Source: Acidimicrobiaceae bacterium
GTDB lineage: Bacteria > Actinomycetota > Acidimicrobiia > Acidimicrobiales > Ilumatobacteraceae
Direction of reading: 5' to 3'
Assembly: GCA_947447175.1 (NCBI GenBank)
Contig: CANFIM010000006.1
Location: 1 to 49,930, forward strand
DNA length: 49,930 bases
Positions 23,659 through 32,982 of the stretch are shown here, piece by piece. The translations under genes and the position numbers were made by a program. The notes under the pieces were generated by a model that did no database searches, was not told the DNA's origin, and saw nothing but the letters and a program-made list of their open reading frames with translations. Each line of letters opens with the position of its first letter. The stretch's first letter is position 1.

Positions 23659-24855
23659 TTAGCGACGGCCAAGTCCGCCGGCGCGTTCAGTAACAAGCTC
23701 GGTGGCCCAAGGAATAGCACGCAAACGCTCTTTTGGAATGGGAAGACCAGAGAGTGATGAATAGCCGTACTCACCGTTCTTCACGCGAAGAAGCGCTGCG
23801 TCGATTTCCTCAATGGTTTGACGTGCAGCTGCGGACAACGTGAGGTCTTGATCACGCTCAACAACCATGGTGTCACCTTCGCCACCATCTTCATCGAATT
23901 GCACGTCGCCCATTTCAGCGTCGGCAATCAGCGCATTCGCTTCATTCTCCAAGCGGTTTGCCTGGCCCAACAACTTGGCACGCTCTTCGTTCAATGAGTC
24001 ACGAATTTCAACAAGGAACTCATGTTTGAATTCCTTTGTTGATGTAATGCCATCCTTTGTCTCAATCTTGATGATTGGTGGACGCTTTGGTGGTTCTGGC
24101 TTGCGCTTTGCTGCTGCAGCAGCAGCCGCGGCAGCAGCCTTTGCCTCATCAGCAGCCTTCTTAGCGGCAGCCTTCTCAGCATCTGCGGCGGCCTTCGCAG
24201 CGGCCTTGGCCTCATCAGCAGCCTTCTTAGCGGCAGCTTTCTCAGCATCAGCAATCTTCTTCAGGCGTGCCTTCTCTGCGTCGGCAGCTTTCTTGGTCTT
24301 TGCTTTCTCAGCAGCAGCAGCTTTTGCAGCCTTTGCTTTCTCAGCAGCCACCTTTGCAGCAGCAGCTTTCTTTGCGGCAAGTTCCTTTGCCTTGGCAACT
24401 GCTGCAGCTTTCTGAGCTTTCGCTTTCTCGGCAGCGGCTTTGGCGGCAGCAGCCTTTTTCGCAGCAGCTTCCTTTTCTTTTGCCTTCTTTGCAGCAGCGG
24501 CAGCAGCAGCCTTTTGAGCCTTTGCTTTTTCGGCAGCGGCCTTGGCGGCAGCAGCGTTCTTCGCAGGAGCAACTTTCTTTGACGGCGCGGCCTTCTTGAC
24601 AACCTTCTTCGCAGGAGCGGCCTTCTTCACCACTTTCTTAGCGGGTGCTGCCTTCTTCACAACCTTCTTCGCGGGCGCGGCTTTCTTGACAACCTTCTTG
24701 GCGGGTGCTGCCTTCTTTGCTGGCGCAGCCTTCTTGGCGGGAGCGGACTTCTTCACAACCTTCTTGGCGGGTGCTGCCTTCTTTGCTGGCGCAGCCTTCT
24801 TCACGGCCTTCTTTGCTGGCGTGGACTTCTTAGCGGGCGACTTCTTGGTAGCCAT
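23659..24855 (-). CDS. TraR/DksA-type protein with long histone H1-like Lys/Ala tail, zinc finger cysteines lost
   Basis: The 398-residue product has three parts: residues 1-100 are PAKK/KKVVKKAAPA repeats like histone H1 tails, 101-262 an Ala/Lys/Glu-rich stretch likely to form a long helix, and about 275-398 a DksA/TraR-like domain with a coiled-coil (SLNEERAKLLGQANRLENEA) and finger region. In the finger the four Cys of the C4 family are replaced by Ser366, Ser369, Leu387 and Glu390, while flanking GxPIPxxRLxAxPWAT is kept. It may bind DNA through the tail and RNA polymerase through the DksA-like part (inference). ATG 24855 has AAGGAG 10 nt upstream. A similar gene next to lspA is known in other actinobacteria. 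Confidence 0.85.
   Translation of the reverse strand: MATKKSPAKKSTPAKKAVKKAAPAKKAAPAKKVVKKSAPAKKAAPAKKAAPAKKVVKKAAPAKKVVKKAAPAKKVVKKAAPAKKVVKKAAPSKKVAPAKNAAAAKAAAEKAKAQKAAAAAAAKKAKEKEAAAKKAAAAKAAAEKAKAQKAAAVAKAKELAAKKAAAAKVAAEKAKAAKAAAAEKAKTKKAADAEKARLKKIADAEKAAAKKAADEAKAAAKAAADAEKAAAKKAADEAKAAAAAAAAAAKRKPEPPKRPPIIKIETKDGITSTKEFKHEFLVEIRDSLNEERAKLLGQANRLENEANALIADAEMGDVQFDEDGGEGDTMVVERDQDLTLSAAARQTIEEIDAALLRVKNGEYGYSSLSGLPIPKERLRAIPWATELVTERAGGLGRR
24591..24852 (-). repeat. Tandem repeats coding PAKK / KKVVKKAAPA units
   Basis: The 5' end of the TraR/DksA-like gene is built of roughly 30-bp units that encode AKKVVKKAAP, four of them perfect at protein level (residues 52-91), plus shorter AAPAKK units. 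Codons vary between copies (gcgggc, gcaggagc, gcgggtgct), so the repeats are kept by selection at protein level or are not recent. Confidence 0.75.
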
Positions 24856-24875
24856 GGTGAGCATTCTCCTTGTGC

Positions 24876-24923
24876 CGGGCATCCGCCCGTGTTGCCCCGA
24901 GAGGTTACGGCTTAAATTGCCGT
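24876..24923. terminator. Two hairpins between ileS and the TraR/DksA-like gene
   Basis: ACGGC-7-GCCGT (24907-24923) and CGGGC-4-GCCCG (24876-24889) lie between the ileS stop and the next ribosome site. The first is followed by TTTTC only on the plus strand, so for ileS transcripts they are at most weak terminators or leader structures. Confidence 0.35.
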
Positions 24924-24927
24924 TTTC

Positions 24928-27900
24928 TCAACGACTGCGTGCAACCGAGACACCAATACTGGCGCCTTCAATGGCAACGGGGCGCTCCATAGTGGTGTCC
25001 CACACCACTTCTGTTGCCAATGTTTCACCAGCGATCAAGGCCTCATGCACGGAAATTTGTGACTTCAGAACCTCGTCGACACCCAAGGTGAGCACGATTC
25101 GGTCTGAAACCTGCAGGTCAGCATCGCGACGGGCTTGCTGCACCGCACGCACCACATCGCGAGCGAGGCCCTCGGCTTCAAGCTCTGGGGTCACGGTGAT
25201 ATCAAGAAGCACCACGCCTGCGCCACCGGCAAGTGGCGCACTCGCTGAATCGGAGTTTGTAACAAGACGCAAACTGTATTCACCTGGTTGCAATGACTCT
25301 CCGGCAACGTGGATGATGTCGCCATCTTGGGTCCACTCGCCCTTTTTCACCGCAACAATGACGGCTTGTGTGTTCTTGCCGAGGCGTGGTCCTACAACGG
25401 CGGGTACCACTTGAAGTTCGTGCGATGCAACAGCATCAACATCGGTAGTGAGGACTACTTCACGTACATTGACCTCATCACGCACAATGTCGAGATAGTT
25501 GGCAAGTGATTCTGCTGAGCCTGATGCAACCGTGAGCGATGCCAAAGGCAAGCGCACTCGACGACTATGCGTTTTGCGCACCGACAATGCAGATGAACAC
25601 ACATCGCGAATCATGTCCATGGCGGTAACGAGGGAGGCGTCGCGCGGCAAGGCTGCCGAGGTGGGCCAATCACTGAGATGAACACTCGGAGCACCAACAT
25701 TGAGCCCGGCGTAGATTTCGTCAGCCACCATTGGCAACAAGGGTGCAGCAATCTGAGTCAACAGATGCAACACCGTGTGCAATGTGTCAATGGCATCTTG
25801 GTCACCCGCCCAGAAGCGATCGCGGCTACGACGGATGTACCAATTAGTGAGCACGTCGAGGAACGAACGAATGGTTTGACACGCAGCAAACAGGTCGTAT
25901 GAATCCATTGAGGTTGTCACCAAATCAATGGTGTCGCCCAACTTGCCCAACACGTATCGGTCGAGAACATTGGATGAGTCGGTACGGAATGTTCCACTCT
26001 TATTCTCTGCGTTTGCGTACAACGACAAGAAGTAATAGGAGTTCCAGAGAGGTAACAAAACCTGTCGAACCGTATCGCGCATACCAACATCGGTGACTGA
26101 GAAGTCTCCTCCGCGCAAGATAGGTGAAGACAAGAGATACCAGCGCATTGCATCAGCACCGTGAGAGTCAAACACTTTCATTGGATCTGGATAGTTGCGC
26201 AGACTCTTTGACATTTTTGCGCCATCATCACCCAGCACAATTCCGTGGCTGACGCACGACGAGAATGACGGACGATCAAACAAAGCTGTGGCTAACACAT
26301 GCAGTGTGTAGAACCATCCGCGAGTTTGTCCGATGTATTCCACAATGAAGTCGCCGGGGTAATGGCTCTCAAACCAATCACGGTTCTCAAATGGATAATG
26401 CACCTGGGCGAATGGCATAGAGCCGCTTTCAAACCAGCAGTCAAGCACTTCGGGGACGCGACGCATCATTGACTTCCCTGTGGGGTCATCGGGGTTCGGA
26501 CGAACGAGATTGTCGATGCCAGGGCGATGCAGGTCTGTTACTTCAACACCAAAATCGCGGCTGAGGTCTTCCAAGGATCCGTAGACATCAATGCGCGGAT
26601 ACGTAGGGTCATCGCTCTTCCACACAGGAATAGGTGATCCCCAGAATCGGTTACGGCTGATGGCCCAGTCACGTGCATTGGCAATCCACTTACCAAATGA
26701 TCCGTCCTTCAAATGCTCGGGAGTCCACGAGATTTGCTGGTTCAACTCCACCATGCGGTCACGGAATTTTGTGACCTGAACAAACCATGAAGAGACAGCG
26801 CGGTACACCAAAGGCTCAGCACAACGCCAACAGTGCGGGTACGAGTGGTTGTAAGTGTCGTGACGAAGTACAACACCCATTTCTTTCAATGTCTTGATGA
26901 CATCAGGGTTTGCATCAAATACGTGACGACCCCCCCATGGAGTGATTTCAGCGGTGTATTGACCATGCTCGTCCATTGGACAAATGGTGGGAATTCCAGC
27001 GGCGTTGCATTCGTTTTGGTCGTCTTCACCGAAACCAGGAGCCATATGCACAACGCCGGTGCCGTCTTCCGTAGTGACAAACTCTGCGCCCAGCACCTTG
27101 AATGCATTCGCTGTTCCTGCAAGGAATGGAAAGAGAGGGGTGTATGAACGACCAACAAGTTCTGAGCCCTTGAGGGTTGCTACCTGTTCTGCGCCGTCTA
27201 ATTCTTTTTCGTATGCGCCCAATCGGGCAGCAGCCATGACATAGGTGTTTCCATCAGGGTGCTTCATTACCGCGTAATCAACATCAAGGCCAACAGCCAG
27301 TGCCAAGTTGCTCGGCAATGTCCATGGTGTTGTTGTCCACGCGAGAATCTTCTCCCCTGTTTCCAACTGGAAGGCAACGGTGAGTGCGGGGTCTTGACGA
27401 TCGCGATACACATCATCCATACGTGTTTCTGTGTTGGACAACGGTGTCTCGCAGCGCCAGCAGTACGCAAGCACACGGAATCCCTCGTAAATGAGACCCT
27501 TGTCCCACAATGTGCGAAACGCCCACATGACACTTTCCATGTATGGCGTATCAAGAGTTTTGTAATCGTTGTCGAAGTCAACCCATCGTGCTTGACGCGT
27601 GACATACCGCTGCCATTCGTCGGTGTATCGAAGAACACTGGTGCGACATGCATCGTTGAACTTGTCAATACCGAATTCAGTAATTGCGGGGTGACCAGCA
27701 ATGCCTAATTCTTTTTCTGCTTCCACTTCCGCGGGCAAACCGTGGCAGTCCCAGCCAAAACGGCGTTCAACATGATGGCCTCGCATTGTTTGGTAGCGAG
27801 GCACAGCATCTTTTACAAAGCCGGTGAGAAGGTGTCCGTAGTGCGGAAGACCATTGGCAAATGGTGGGCCATCATAAAAAACGAATTCGTTCTTCCCTGC

Positions 27901-28020
27901 GTCTCCCACTGGTCGCGCTTGCACGCTGGCCTGGAATGTGGCGTCGCGCTCCCAGCGAGCCAACACGCCTTCTTCCATGCGTGGGAAGTTTGGCTGGGGG
28001 TCAACTGCGGGATAGGTCAC
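24928..28020 (-). CDS. ileS: Isoleucyl-tRNA synthetase
   Basis: IleS charges tRNA-Ile. The 1030-residue class I synthetase has the HIGH motif as HYGH in [16 protein letters not shown], the KMSKS motif in [16 protein letters not shown], an editing domain with [14 protein letters not shown], and a long C-terminal tRNA-binding part. Length and motifs ([16 protein letters not shown]) fit the eukaryote-like type found in many actinobacteria, a type often insensitive to mupirocin (family knowledge). The start is GTG 28020 with TAGCCT (28032-28027) exactly 6 nt upstream, so the mRNA is probably leaderless and no T-box leader is present. Confidence 0.97.
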   Translation of the reverse strand: MTYPAVDPQPNFPRMEEGVLARWERDATFQASVQARPVGDAGKNEFVFYDGPPFANGLPHYGHLLTGFVKDAVPRYQTMRGHHVERRFGWDCHGLPAEVEAEKELGIAGHPAITEFGIDKFNDACRTSVLRYTDEWQRYVTRQARWVDFDNDYKTLDTPYMESVMWAFRTLWDKGLIYEGFRVLAYCWRCETPLSNTETRMDDVYRDRQDPALTVAFQLETGEKILAWTTTPWTLPSNLALAVGLDVDYAVMKHPDGNTYVMAAARLGAYEKELDGAEQVATLKGSELVGRSYTPLFPFLAGTANAFKVLGAEFVTTEDGTGVVHMAPGFGEDDQNECNAAGIPTICPMDEHGQYTAEITPWGGRHVFDANPDVIKTLKEMGVVLRHDTYNHSYPHCWRCAEPLVYRAVSSWFVQVTKFRDRMVELNQQISWTPEHLKDGSFGKWIANARDWAISRNRFWGSPIPVWKSDDPTYPRIDVYGSLEDLSRDFGVEVTDLHRPGIDNLVRPNPDDPTGKSMMRRVPEVLDCWFESGSMPFAQVHYPFENRDWFESHYPGDFIVEYIGQTRGWFYTLHVLATALFDRPSFSSCVSHGIVLGDDGAKMSKSLRNYPDPMKVFDSHGADAMRWYLLSSPILRGGDFSVTDVGMRDTVRQVLLPLWNSYYFLSLYANAENKSGTFRTDSSNVLDRYVLGKLGDTIDLVTTSMDSYDLFAACQTIRSFLDVLTNWYIRRSRDRFWAGDQDAIDTLHTVLHLLTQIAAPLLPMVADEIYAGLNVGAPSVHLSDWPTSAALPRDASLVTAMDMIRDVCSSALSVRKTHSRRVRLPLASLTVASGSAESLANYLDIVRDEVNVREVVLTTDVDAVASHELQVVPAVVGPRLGKNTQAVIVAVKKGEWTQDGDIIHVAGESLQPGEYSLRLVTNSDSASAPLAGGAGVVLLDITVTPELEAEGLARDVVRAVQQARRDADLQVSDRIVLTLGVDEVLKSQISVHEALIAGETLATEVVWDTTMERPVAIEGASIGVSVARSR

Positions 28021-28026
28021 GCAACA

Positions 28027-28032
28027 AGGCTA
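28027..28032 (-). promoter_or_regulatory. Likely -10 element of ileS (leaderless)
   Basis: TAGCCT on the minus strand ends 6 nt before the GTG start of ileS. Only 24 bp separate ileS from the yggT stop, so no long regulated leader fits here. Confidence 0.5.
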
Positions 28033-28044
28033 GAGGCGAGGGCC

Positions 28045-28287
28045 TCAGCACCCAAGAATGCTCATCAAGATGTTGATGGCGATAATCACAACCAACGGTG
28101 TGAAATCAAAGCCGCCAGCGGTGGGCAGCACTCGACGAATCGGAGCAAATACTGGCTCGGTGATCTTGTAGAGGAAACCAACAATGGGAGCAAAAGGGCT
28201 TCCCGACGTGATGGGGAAGAACGTTGAAATTGCACGAAGGATGACAACCAACTGATAGAAACTGGCAAGTTGACAGAGGATTCTCAT
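28045..28287 (-). CDS. yggT: YggT-family membrane protein
   Basis: This 80-residue protein has two membrane segments joined by the family signature VGFLYKITEPVFAPIRRVLP. YggT proteins are found beside sepF and division genes in actinobacteria and cyanobacteria; a role in division or membrane organisation is suspected but not settled. It follows sepF by 9 bp, so the two are co-transcribed. The start is ATG 28287. Confidence 0.88.
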   Translation of the reverse strand: MRILCQLASFYQLVVILRAISTFFPITSGSPFAPIVGFLYKITEPVFAPIRRVLPTAGGFDFTPLVVIIAINILMSILGC

Positions 28288-28296
28288 GGCGAACTT

Positions 28297-28836
28297 CTAG
28301 TAACGATTGGAATCGAAGCTGACAGCTGGCTTCAGCAAGTACACACCGGCACCAACTTTTTCCATGTTGCCCCCGAGCGCGAAAACGACGCCGCATGCGA
28401 AGTCAACAAGACGACGCGACGTATCGCGATCAACACCTTCAAGATTCACAATGACAGGAGTTCCCGCTTTGAAGTGGTCGCCAATTTCTGGAGCGTCAGC
28501 AAAGTGACGAGGGCGAACTGTCACTGTGTCGCCAGCAGCAGGAACGGCGCGCACTGTTGATGTTGTTCGAGGAGCACCCACTGGACGCACATGTAATCCC
28601 GAATCATCGGGACGACGTGTTGCACCCGTGTCATCTACTCGCATTGGGCGAGGTGCGGGGCGAGAAATTTCTGAAGAATATTCGGGCTCGTAATCGCGAC
28701 GAGAGAGTGGCTCAGTACCAGGACCGGGGCGAGATGCGCGCGCGGGACGCTCGTACTCAGCCGACATGTCGTAATCGTCGTACGCCTCTTCACCACTAAG
28801 ACCCAAATAATCCATTGCACGGCGGAAAAACGACAT
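28297..28836 (-). CDS. sepF: Cell division protein SepF
   Basis: SepF binds membranes and FtsZ and replaces FtsA as the Z-ring anchor in actinobacteria. The 179-residue protein starts with the amphipathic membrane helix MSFFRRAMDYLGL, has a disordered Arg/Pro/Ser-rich linker (about 30-95), and ends with the SepF fold: TVTVRPRHFADAPEIGDHF, VIVNLEGVDRDTSRRLVDF and CGVVFALGGNMEKVGAGVYL. No ftsA gene is in the cluster, in line with this role. TAACCT lies 6 nt before its ATG, so it has its own leaderless promoter even though it follows yggS. Confidence 0.95.
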   Translation of the reverse strand: MSFFRRAMDYLGLSGEEAYDDYDMSAEYERPARASRPGPGTEPLSRRDYEPEYSSEISRPAPRPMRVDDTGATRRPDDSGLHVRPVGAPRTTSTVRAVPAAGDTVTVRPRHFADAPEIGDHFKAGTPVIVNLEGVDRDTSRRLVDFACGVVFALGGNMEKVGAGVYLLKPAVSFDSNRY

Positions 28837-28842
28837 GCCGAC

Positions 28843-28872
28843 AGGTTAATACGCCACAGCCGCGCGGTGTGG
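28843..28872 (-). promoter_or_regulatory. sepF -10 element and upstream hairpin
   Basis: TAACCT (28848-28843) ends 6 nt before the sepF ATG. Just upstream, CCACA...TGTGG around a CCGCGCGG core (28854-28872) can fold into a GC-rich hairpin after the yggS stop. The site may both end the upstream transcript weakly and restart transcription for sepF-yggT. Confidence 0.45.
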
Positions 28873-28899
28873 GAGTTTCGTAACAAGAGTACGGACTCG

Positions 28900-29547
28900 C
28901 TATTTCGCTGCTCGCGCTCCAAACAGCCGACTACCAATTCGCACCATGGTGGACCCACACGCCACCGCCACAGGAAAATCATCTGACATGCCCATCGAGC
29001 ACTCTGGCAACTGCTGTTCATCGGCCAGGCGACGCAACAATTGGAACGCTGATTCCTGTTCACGAACAGAACCGTGTGTTGGCCCAATTGTCATGAGCCC
29101 GCGCACTGAGAGCCCCGCCTCAGTTGCCCGTACCCGTAGTGCATCCACCTCGGCAGGCGCTACTCCCCCCTTGGTGGGTTCGGCGGTGGTGTTCACCTGC
29201 AACAAGACGGCAGCGCCGGGCGACCGCTTCGCGATTTCGACAATGACAGATTCGCGGTCAACTGTGTGCCACATCGACACAGAAGATGCAATGAGTTTCA
29301 CCTTGTTTGACTGAACGGCTCCAATGAAGTGCACAGGGATATCAGCCAGGCCGTGTTCAATCTTTGCGTGTAACTCTTGGGCGTAGTTCTCACCTATCGC
29401 GTCACAGCCAGATGAGAACGCAGCATCAACTGCGTCAATACCAAAAGTTTTGGTGACAGCAATGAGTTGTACGTGTATGCCTCCGGCAGATGCAATCTCA
29501 TTGCGCACAATCTGTACGCGCGAGGCGACCTCTGCTGGGTCAATCAC
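28900..29547 (-). CDS. yggS: YggS-family pyridoxal-phosphate homeostasis protein
   Basis: YggS/PLPBP proteins bind PLP and buffer its level; they have an alanine-racemase-like barrel. The 215 residues carry the PLP lysine in LIAVTKTFG, GENYAQELHAKIE, PVHFIGAVQSNKVKLI and VRGLMTIGP, and the C-terminal SMGMSDDFPVAVACGSTMVRIGSRLFG block. The start is GTG 29547, 10 bp after the ftsZ stop. The yggS-sepF-yggT order after ftsZ is common in Gram-positive bacteria; the yfiH gene often found between ftsZ and yggS is missing. Confidence 0.94.
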   Translation of the reverse strand: MIDPAEVASRVQIVRNEIASAGGIHVQLIAVTKTFGIDAVDAAFSSGCDAIGENYAQELHAKIEHGLADIPVHFIGAVQSNKVKLIASSVSMWHTVDRESVIVEIAKRSPGAAVLLQVNTTAEPTKGGVAPAEVDALRVRATEAGLSVRGLMTIGPTHGSVREQESAFQLLRRLADEQQLPECSMGMSDDFPVAVACGSTMVRIGSRLFGARAAK

Positions 29548-29557
29548 ATGGTGTCGC

Positions 29558-30673
29558 TTACTTTAAGAACGATGGAACGTCGAAATCGTCGTCATCGTCT
29601 GGATCCGAGAACGGATCGTCATCAGAGAAGATGTCTCGCACATTTGTAGTTGGACGAGCTTCTGCTGCTCGGCTCGAGCTTGATGCACGAGTACCGAACG
29701 AAGAAGGCGACTTGTCCGAAGAATCCCAGCGCTCGAAACCGGCAGCGATAACGGTGACTGAAATTTCATCACCCATTTCATCATCGATAACGGTGCCGAA
29801 GATGATGTTGGCGTCTTGGTGAGCAACTGCATGCACCACTTCTGCTGCTGCGTTGACCTCGAAAAGACCCATGCTGGACGGGCCGGTGACATTGAGGAGG
29901 ATTCCTCGGGCGCCATCGATGGCAGCTTCGAGCATTGGGTTCGAAATAGCTGTTTTTGCAGCCACAACCGCCCGATTATCGCCACTTGCGACACCAACAC
30001 CCATTTGGGCGCTGCCGGCAGAAGTAAGGATCATCTTGACGTCTGCAAAGTCGGTGTTGATGAGACCAGGCGTGGTGATGAGGTTGGTAATACCTGAAAC
30101 ACCTTGCAACAAGATTTCATCTGCCATGCGGAACGCATTGATGAGCGATGTCTTGTCGTTTGCAACGGTGAGCAATCTGTCGTTTGGAATCGTGATGAGC
30201 GTGTCAACCTTTTCCTTCAAACGAGTAACGCCATTTTCTGCCTGAACAGCACGACGACGACCTTCAAATGCAAACGGCTTTGTGACAACACCAATGGTGA
30301 GTGCACCAAGTCCGCGAGCGATCTCTGCAATGACAGGAGCTGCACCAGTGCCGGTACCGCCACCTTCACCTGCGGTGATGAACACCATGTCAGACCCTTG
30401 CAACAACTCTTCAATCTCATCGCGATGAGCCTCAGCTGCTGCCCGACCAACTTCGGGGTCAGAACCTGCACCTAGTCCGCGTGTGAGCTCGCGGCCAATA
30501 TCAAGCTTGACGTCTGCGTCGCTCATAAGAAGCGCCTGTGCATCAGTGTTGACTGCGACAAATTCGACGCCGCGCAAGCCAGCGTCAATCATGCGGTTCA
30601 CGGCGTTAACGCCGCCGCCACCAACGCCGATGACTTTGATTACTGCGAGATAGTTCTGTGGTGCTCCGGCCAT
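29558..30673 (-). CDS. ftsZ: Cell division GTPase FtsZ
   Basis: FtsZ is the tubulin-like protein that forms the division ring. The 371 residues show [14 protein letters not shown] (16-29), the GTP-binding GGGTGTG (104-110), the T7 loop [14 protein letters not shown] with catalytic Asp, a short acidic linker and the C-terminal tail DVPSFLK that binds SepF and other partners. ATG 30673 is chosen: GGAGGAA lies 7 nt upstream and the frame before it has no family match. It follows ftsQ by a 108-bp gap, the right place for its own promoter. No ftsA precedes it. Confidence 0.97.
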   Translation of the reverse strand: MAGAPQNYLAVIKVIGVGGGGVNAVNRMIDAGLRGVEFVAVNTDAQALLMSDADVKLDIGRELTRGLGAGSDPEVGRAAAEAHRDEIEELLQGSDMVFITAGEGGGTGTGAAPVIAEIARGLGALTIGVVTKPFAFEGRRRAVQAENGVTRLKEKVDTLITIPNDRLLTVANDKTSLINAFRMADEILLQGVSGITNLITTPGLINTDFADVKMILTSAGSAQMGVGVASGDNRAVVAAKTAISNPMLEAAIDGARGILLNVTGPSSMGLFEVNAAAEVVHAVAHQDANIIFGTVIDDEMGDEISVTVIAAGFERWDSSDKSPSSFGTRASSSSRAAEARPTTNVRDIFSDDDPFSDPDDDDDFDVPSFLK

Positions 30674-30781
30674 GGGCCTGTTCCTCCAAAAAGTGTCCGT
30701 GCGGACTGAATGCGTCAATGTTTCCACAATGTGAGCGGAATTTGTGGCAATTACTGACCTGACGGGCCGATTCCGCGGGAA

Positions 30782-31966
30782 TTATCGGGTCTGCACTGTG
30801 GGTTCGCCCGTTGAAACATCAACGACCGCCAAAGTGGCTGGATCTTGTCGGCGCAAAAGCACAACAACGGCAACCAGCTTGTTTTGCAGGTCTGTTGGAG
30901 GGCCGAACCGCACCACCGTGTTGCCCTTCAGAATCATGGACAATTCACCGCCTGCGCTGAGATCAAGCGATTTCACTTTGGGTCGAATCTCATCGGGCAA
31001 GGCAAGGACCAATTGAGCAGCTGCGCGATATGCATCATCGGCGATTGCACCCGCATCGAGCGAAGGCCCCACCCCCTGCACTTGCAGATACTTCGTGGGC
31101 CACCCTGTGAGCACATCGATCACATGACCGCGAGCATCCACCATGCGCACCTTTTCGTCATCTCCCACGTACCACACCACAGGCACGCGTTCGGAAACTT
31201 CCACGAGCGCATGACCAGGAAAGCTGGTGGTGATACGCACATCAGCCACCCACGGATCCTGAAGAATTCGAGAACGTGCCTTTGCAGTATCCACCGTAAA
31301 TACCGAGGCCCCCTTCAACGACTTTTTCACTGCCGTGATGGTCTTCGTCGAGGTGTACACAGTGCCTTCAAAATCAACATGACGAATGGCAAACAGTGAT
31401 GACGAAAGAACGGCCATGACTAGAACGAAGAACCCCATAACAACGCCAGCAAGTTTGAGCCACTTCACGCGCTTTAAGCGTTCGCGACGTTCCCTCCGTC
31501 GACGTCGCTCCTCAAATGTTGGGTCTGGACGATCATCGTCAACAATCACCACGCGGTCCATGAGGTCTGCGTCAATAACTACTGCCCCATCATTGTCATC
31601 AAAAATATTGATGACGTCGGCAACTCCTGAGAGAGGGCGCAACAGTGGATCCACTGGAATTCCGACGGAACTGTCGGCAAAAATGATTTCGCCACTATCG
31701 AAGCCATTCAGTGCTTCACCACTCTGAATCTCCGACGAATCGTGGGAAATCTCATCGGGAATGACCACCATTTCAGTGGGCGTGGCATCATCGGTTGGCA
31801 GAGCGCGCGTGGTGGCATCGTCAACAGGTGTGGGAGTTTCAGCCTGAATTGCGTCTGGCTTACCAGTACCAAAAATGTCTGAGAGTTCAGCAAGCACTGA
31901 GTCAGATACCTCAGTAACCGAGACTTCCTCGGTGGGTTTCTTTGAATCGTCACCGGGGAGATTCAT
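30782..31966 (-). CDS. ftsQ: Cell division protein FtsQ/DivIB with long acidic N-terminus
   Basis: FtsQ links the cytoplasmic ring with FtsB/FtsL outside the membrane. The 394 residues contain an unusually long acidic cytoplasmic part (1-152), an Arg-rich patch (153-168, ERRRRRERRERLKR), one membrane segment (171-193), the POTRA domain starting RHVDFEGTVYTSTKTI and the FtsQ beta domain with VADVRITTSFPGHALVEVSE. The start overlaps the murB stop by 4 bp. Bacterial FtsQ proteins are often 250-300 residues, so the extra length is nearly all in the cytoplasmic tail. Confidence 0.92.
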   Translation of the reverse strand: MNLPGDDSKKPTEEVSVTEVSDSVLAELSDIFGTGKPDAIQAETPTPVDDATTRALPTDDATPTEMVVIPDEISHDSSEIQSGEALNGFDSGEIIFADSSVGIPVDPLLRPLSGVADVINIFDDNDGAVVIDADLMDRVVIVDDDRPDPTFEERRRRRERRERLKRVKWLKLAGVVMGFFVLVMAVLSSSLFAIRHVDFEGTVYTSTKTITAVKKSLKGASVFTVDTAKARSRILQDPWVADVRITTSFPGHALVEVSERVPVVWYVGDDEKVRMVDARGHVIDVLTGWPTKYLQVQGVGPSLDAGAIADDAYRAAAQLVLALPDEIRPKVKSLDLSAGGELSMILKGNTVVRFGPPTDLQNKLVAVVVLLRRQDPATLAVVDVSTGEPTVQTR

Positions 31967-32982
31967 TGGGTCTCCCCCATCAATTCGCAGACTCGTTGTG
32001 CTTGCGCGATTCGATCTCCATCGCTGTGTCGTGGGTCTGCGAACGCCTGCATTACCTCATCATTGAAACCAAGCATGCACACTTCGCTTCGCAAACGAAT
32101 TCCCGTTTGTTGCTCCACTACAGACTGAACATGGCTCATGACAGCAACAATGTCGGCCGCCGTAGCGCCGTCTGATGCCTGAATGAAATTGGCGTGCTTC
32201 TCCGACACCCGTGCACCACCAATTGCAAACTCTCGAAGTCCGCATGAATCAATTAATGCACCTGCACTTCCTTCGCCTTGCGCTGGGTTCACAAAAACTG
32301 ACCCAGCATTTCGTCCGCCTGGTTGGTGTTGGCGACGCCACGTGACCACCTCGTCGATATCAACGCTTTCGTCTGTGCGCACGGTGGTGTTCAGGCACGC
32401 AGATATCACCACGTGATGCGGCGACAACGCTGACCCACGGAAATGCAAACCCATATCGCTGGCTGCAATCGTGGCCCACCGACCCGATTTCATTGACACG
32501 ATCTCAGCGCTCACCAATGCATCAACAATTTCGGCGCCGTGACCACCTGCATTCATACGCACTGCGCCACCCACTGAACCAGGGATACCGACGCACCATT
32601 CAAGACCCGCTCTCCCAAGGGCAATACTGCGCCTCGCAAGGATGGGCATTGGCATAGCTCCGGCCGCCACGATGTCATCACCCACTGCTTCGATTGCATG
32701 CTCGTTGGCCGCGTACGACATGAGAACAACAACGCCGTCAAACCCTTCGTCTGCGACAAGAAGGTTGCTTCCCCGGCCCACAACGGCCACAGGTATCTGT
32801 GGATGTGCAGCGAGAAGACCAGCGACTTCTTGCAATTCATGACGAGAAGTAACCGCAAGCGCACACGCCGCAACTCCACCCACGCCGTATGTGGTGTTGT
32901 TCGCCATCGGGCGGTTTCGTTCAACACGAACACCAAGTGATTCAGCGTGACGGAAGAAGGCGGTCCACTTTTCTTCACTCAT
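31963..32982 (-). CDS. murB: UDP-N-acetylenolpyruvoylglucosamine reductase
   Basis: MurB reduces UDP-GlcNAc-enolpyruvate to UDP-MurNAc with NADPH and FAD. The 339 residues show the FAD-binding VAVVGRGSNLLVADEGFDGV, GAGLEWCVGIPGSVGGAVRMN-type segment with GIPGSVGGAVRMNAG, and NAGSVFVNP with the catalytic Ser, followed by LRSEVCMLG at the C-terminal end. It overlaps murC (upstream) and ftsQ (downstream) by 4 bp each. Confidence 0.95.
   Translation of the reverse strand: MSEEKWTAFFRHAESLGVRVERNRPMANNTTYGVGGVAACALAVTSRHELQEVAGLLAAHPQIPVAVVGRGSNLLVADEGFDGVVVLMSYAANEHAIEAVGDDIVAAGAMPMPILARRSIALGRAGLEWCVGIPGSVGGAVRMNAGGHGAEIVDALVSAEIVSMKSGRWATIAASDMGLHFRGSALSPHHVVISACLNTTVRTDESVDIDEVVTWRRQHQPGGRNAGSVFVNPAQGEGSAGALIDSCGLREFAIGGARVSEKHANFIQASDGATAADIVAVMSHVQSVVEQQTGIRLRSEVCMLGFNDEVMQAFADPRHSDGDRIAQAQRVCELMGETQ

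Noticed and set aside
24591-24852. CRISPR array
   Set aside because: The repeats are contiguous, in frame and encode PAKK-type units; there are no unique spacers and no cas genes.
24267-25414. Long plus-strand open frames over the Lys/Ala-rich gene and the ileS end
   Set aside because: They are mirror images of the repetitive Lys/Ala codons of the minus-strand gene, giving low-complexity Ala/Phe or Gln/Leu strings without a start signal.
30674-30781. ftsZ promoter with TTGACG as -35
   Set aside because: The hexamer 17 nt downstream (CACTTT) is a poor -10. A promoter in this gap is likely, but I cannot place it with confidence.
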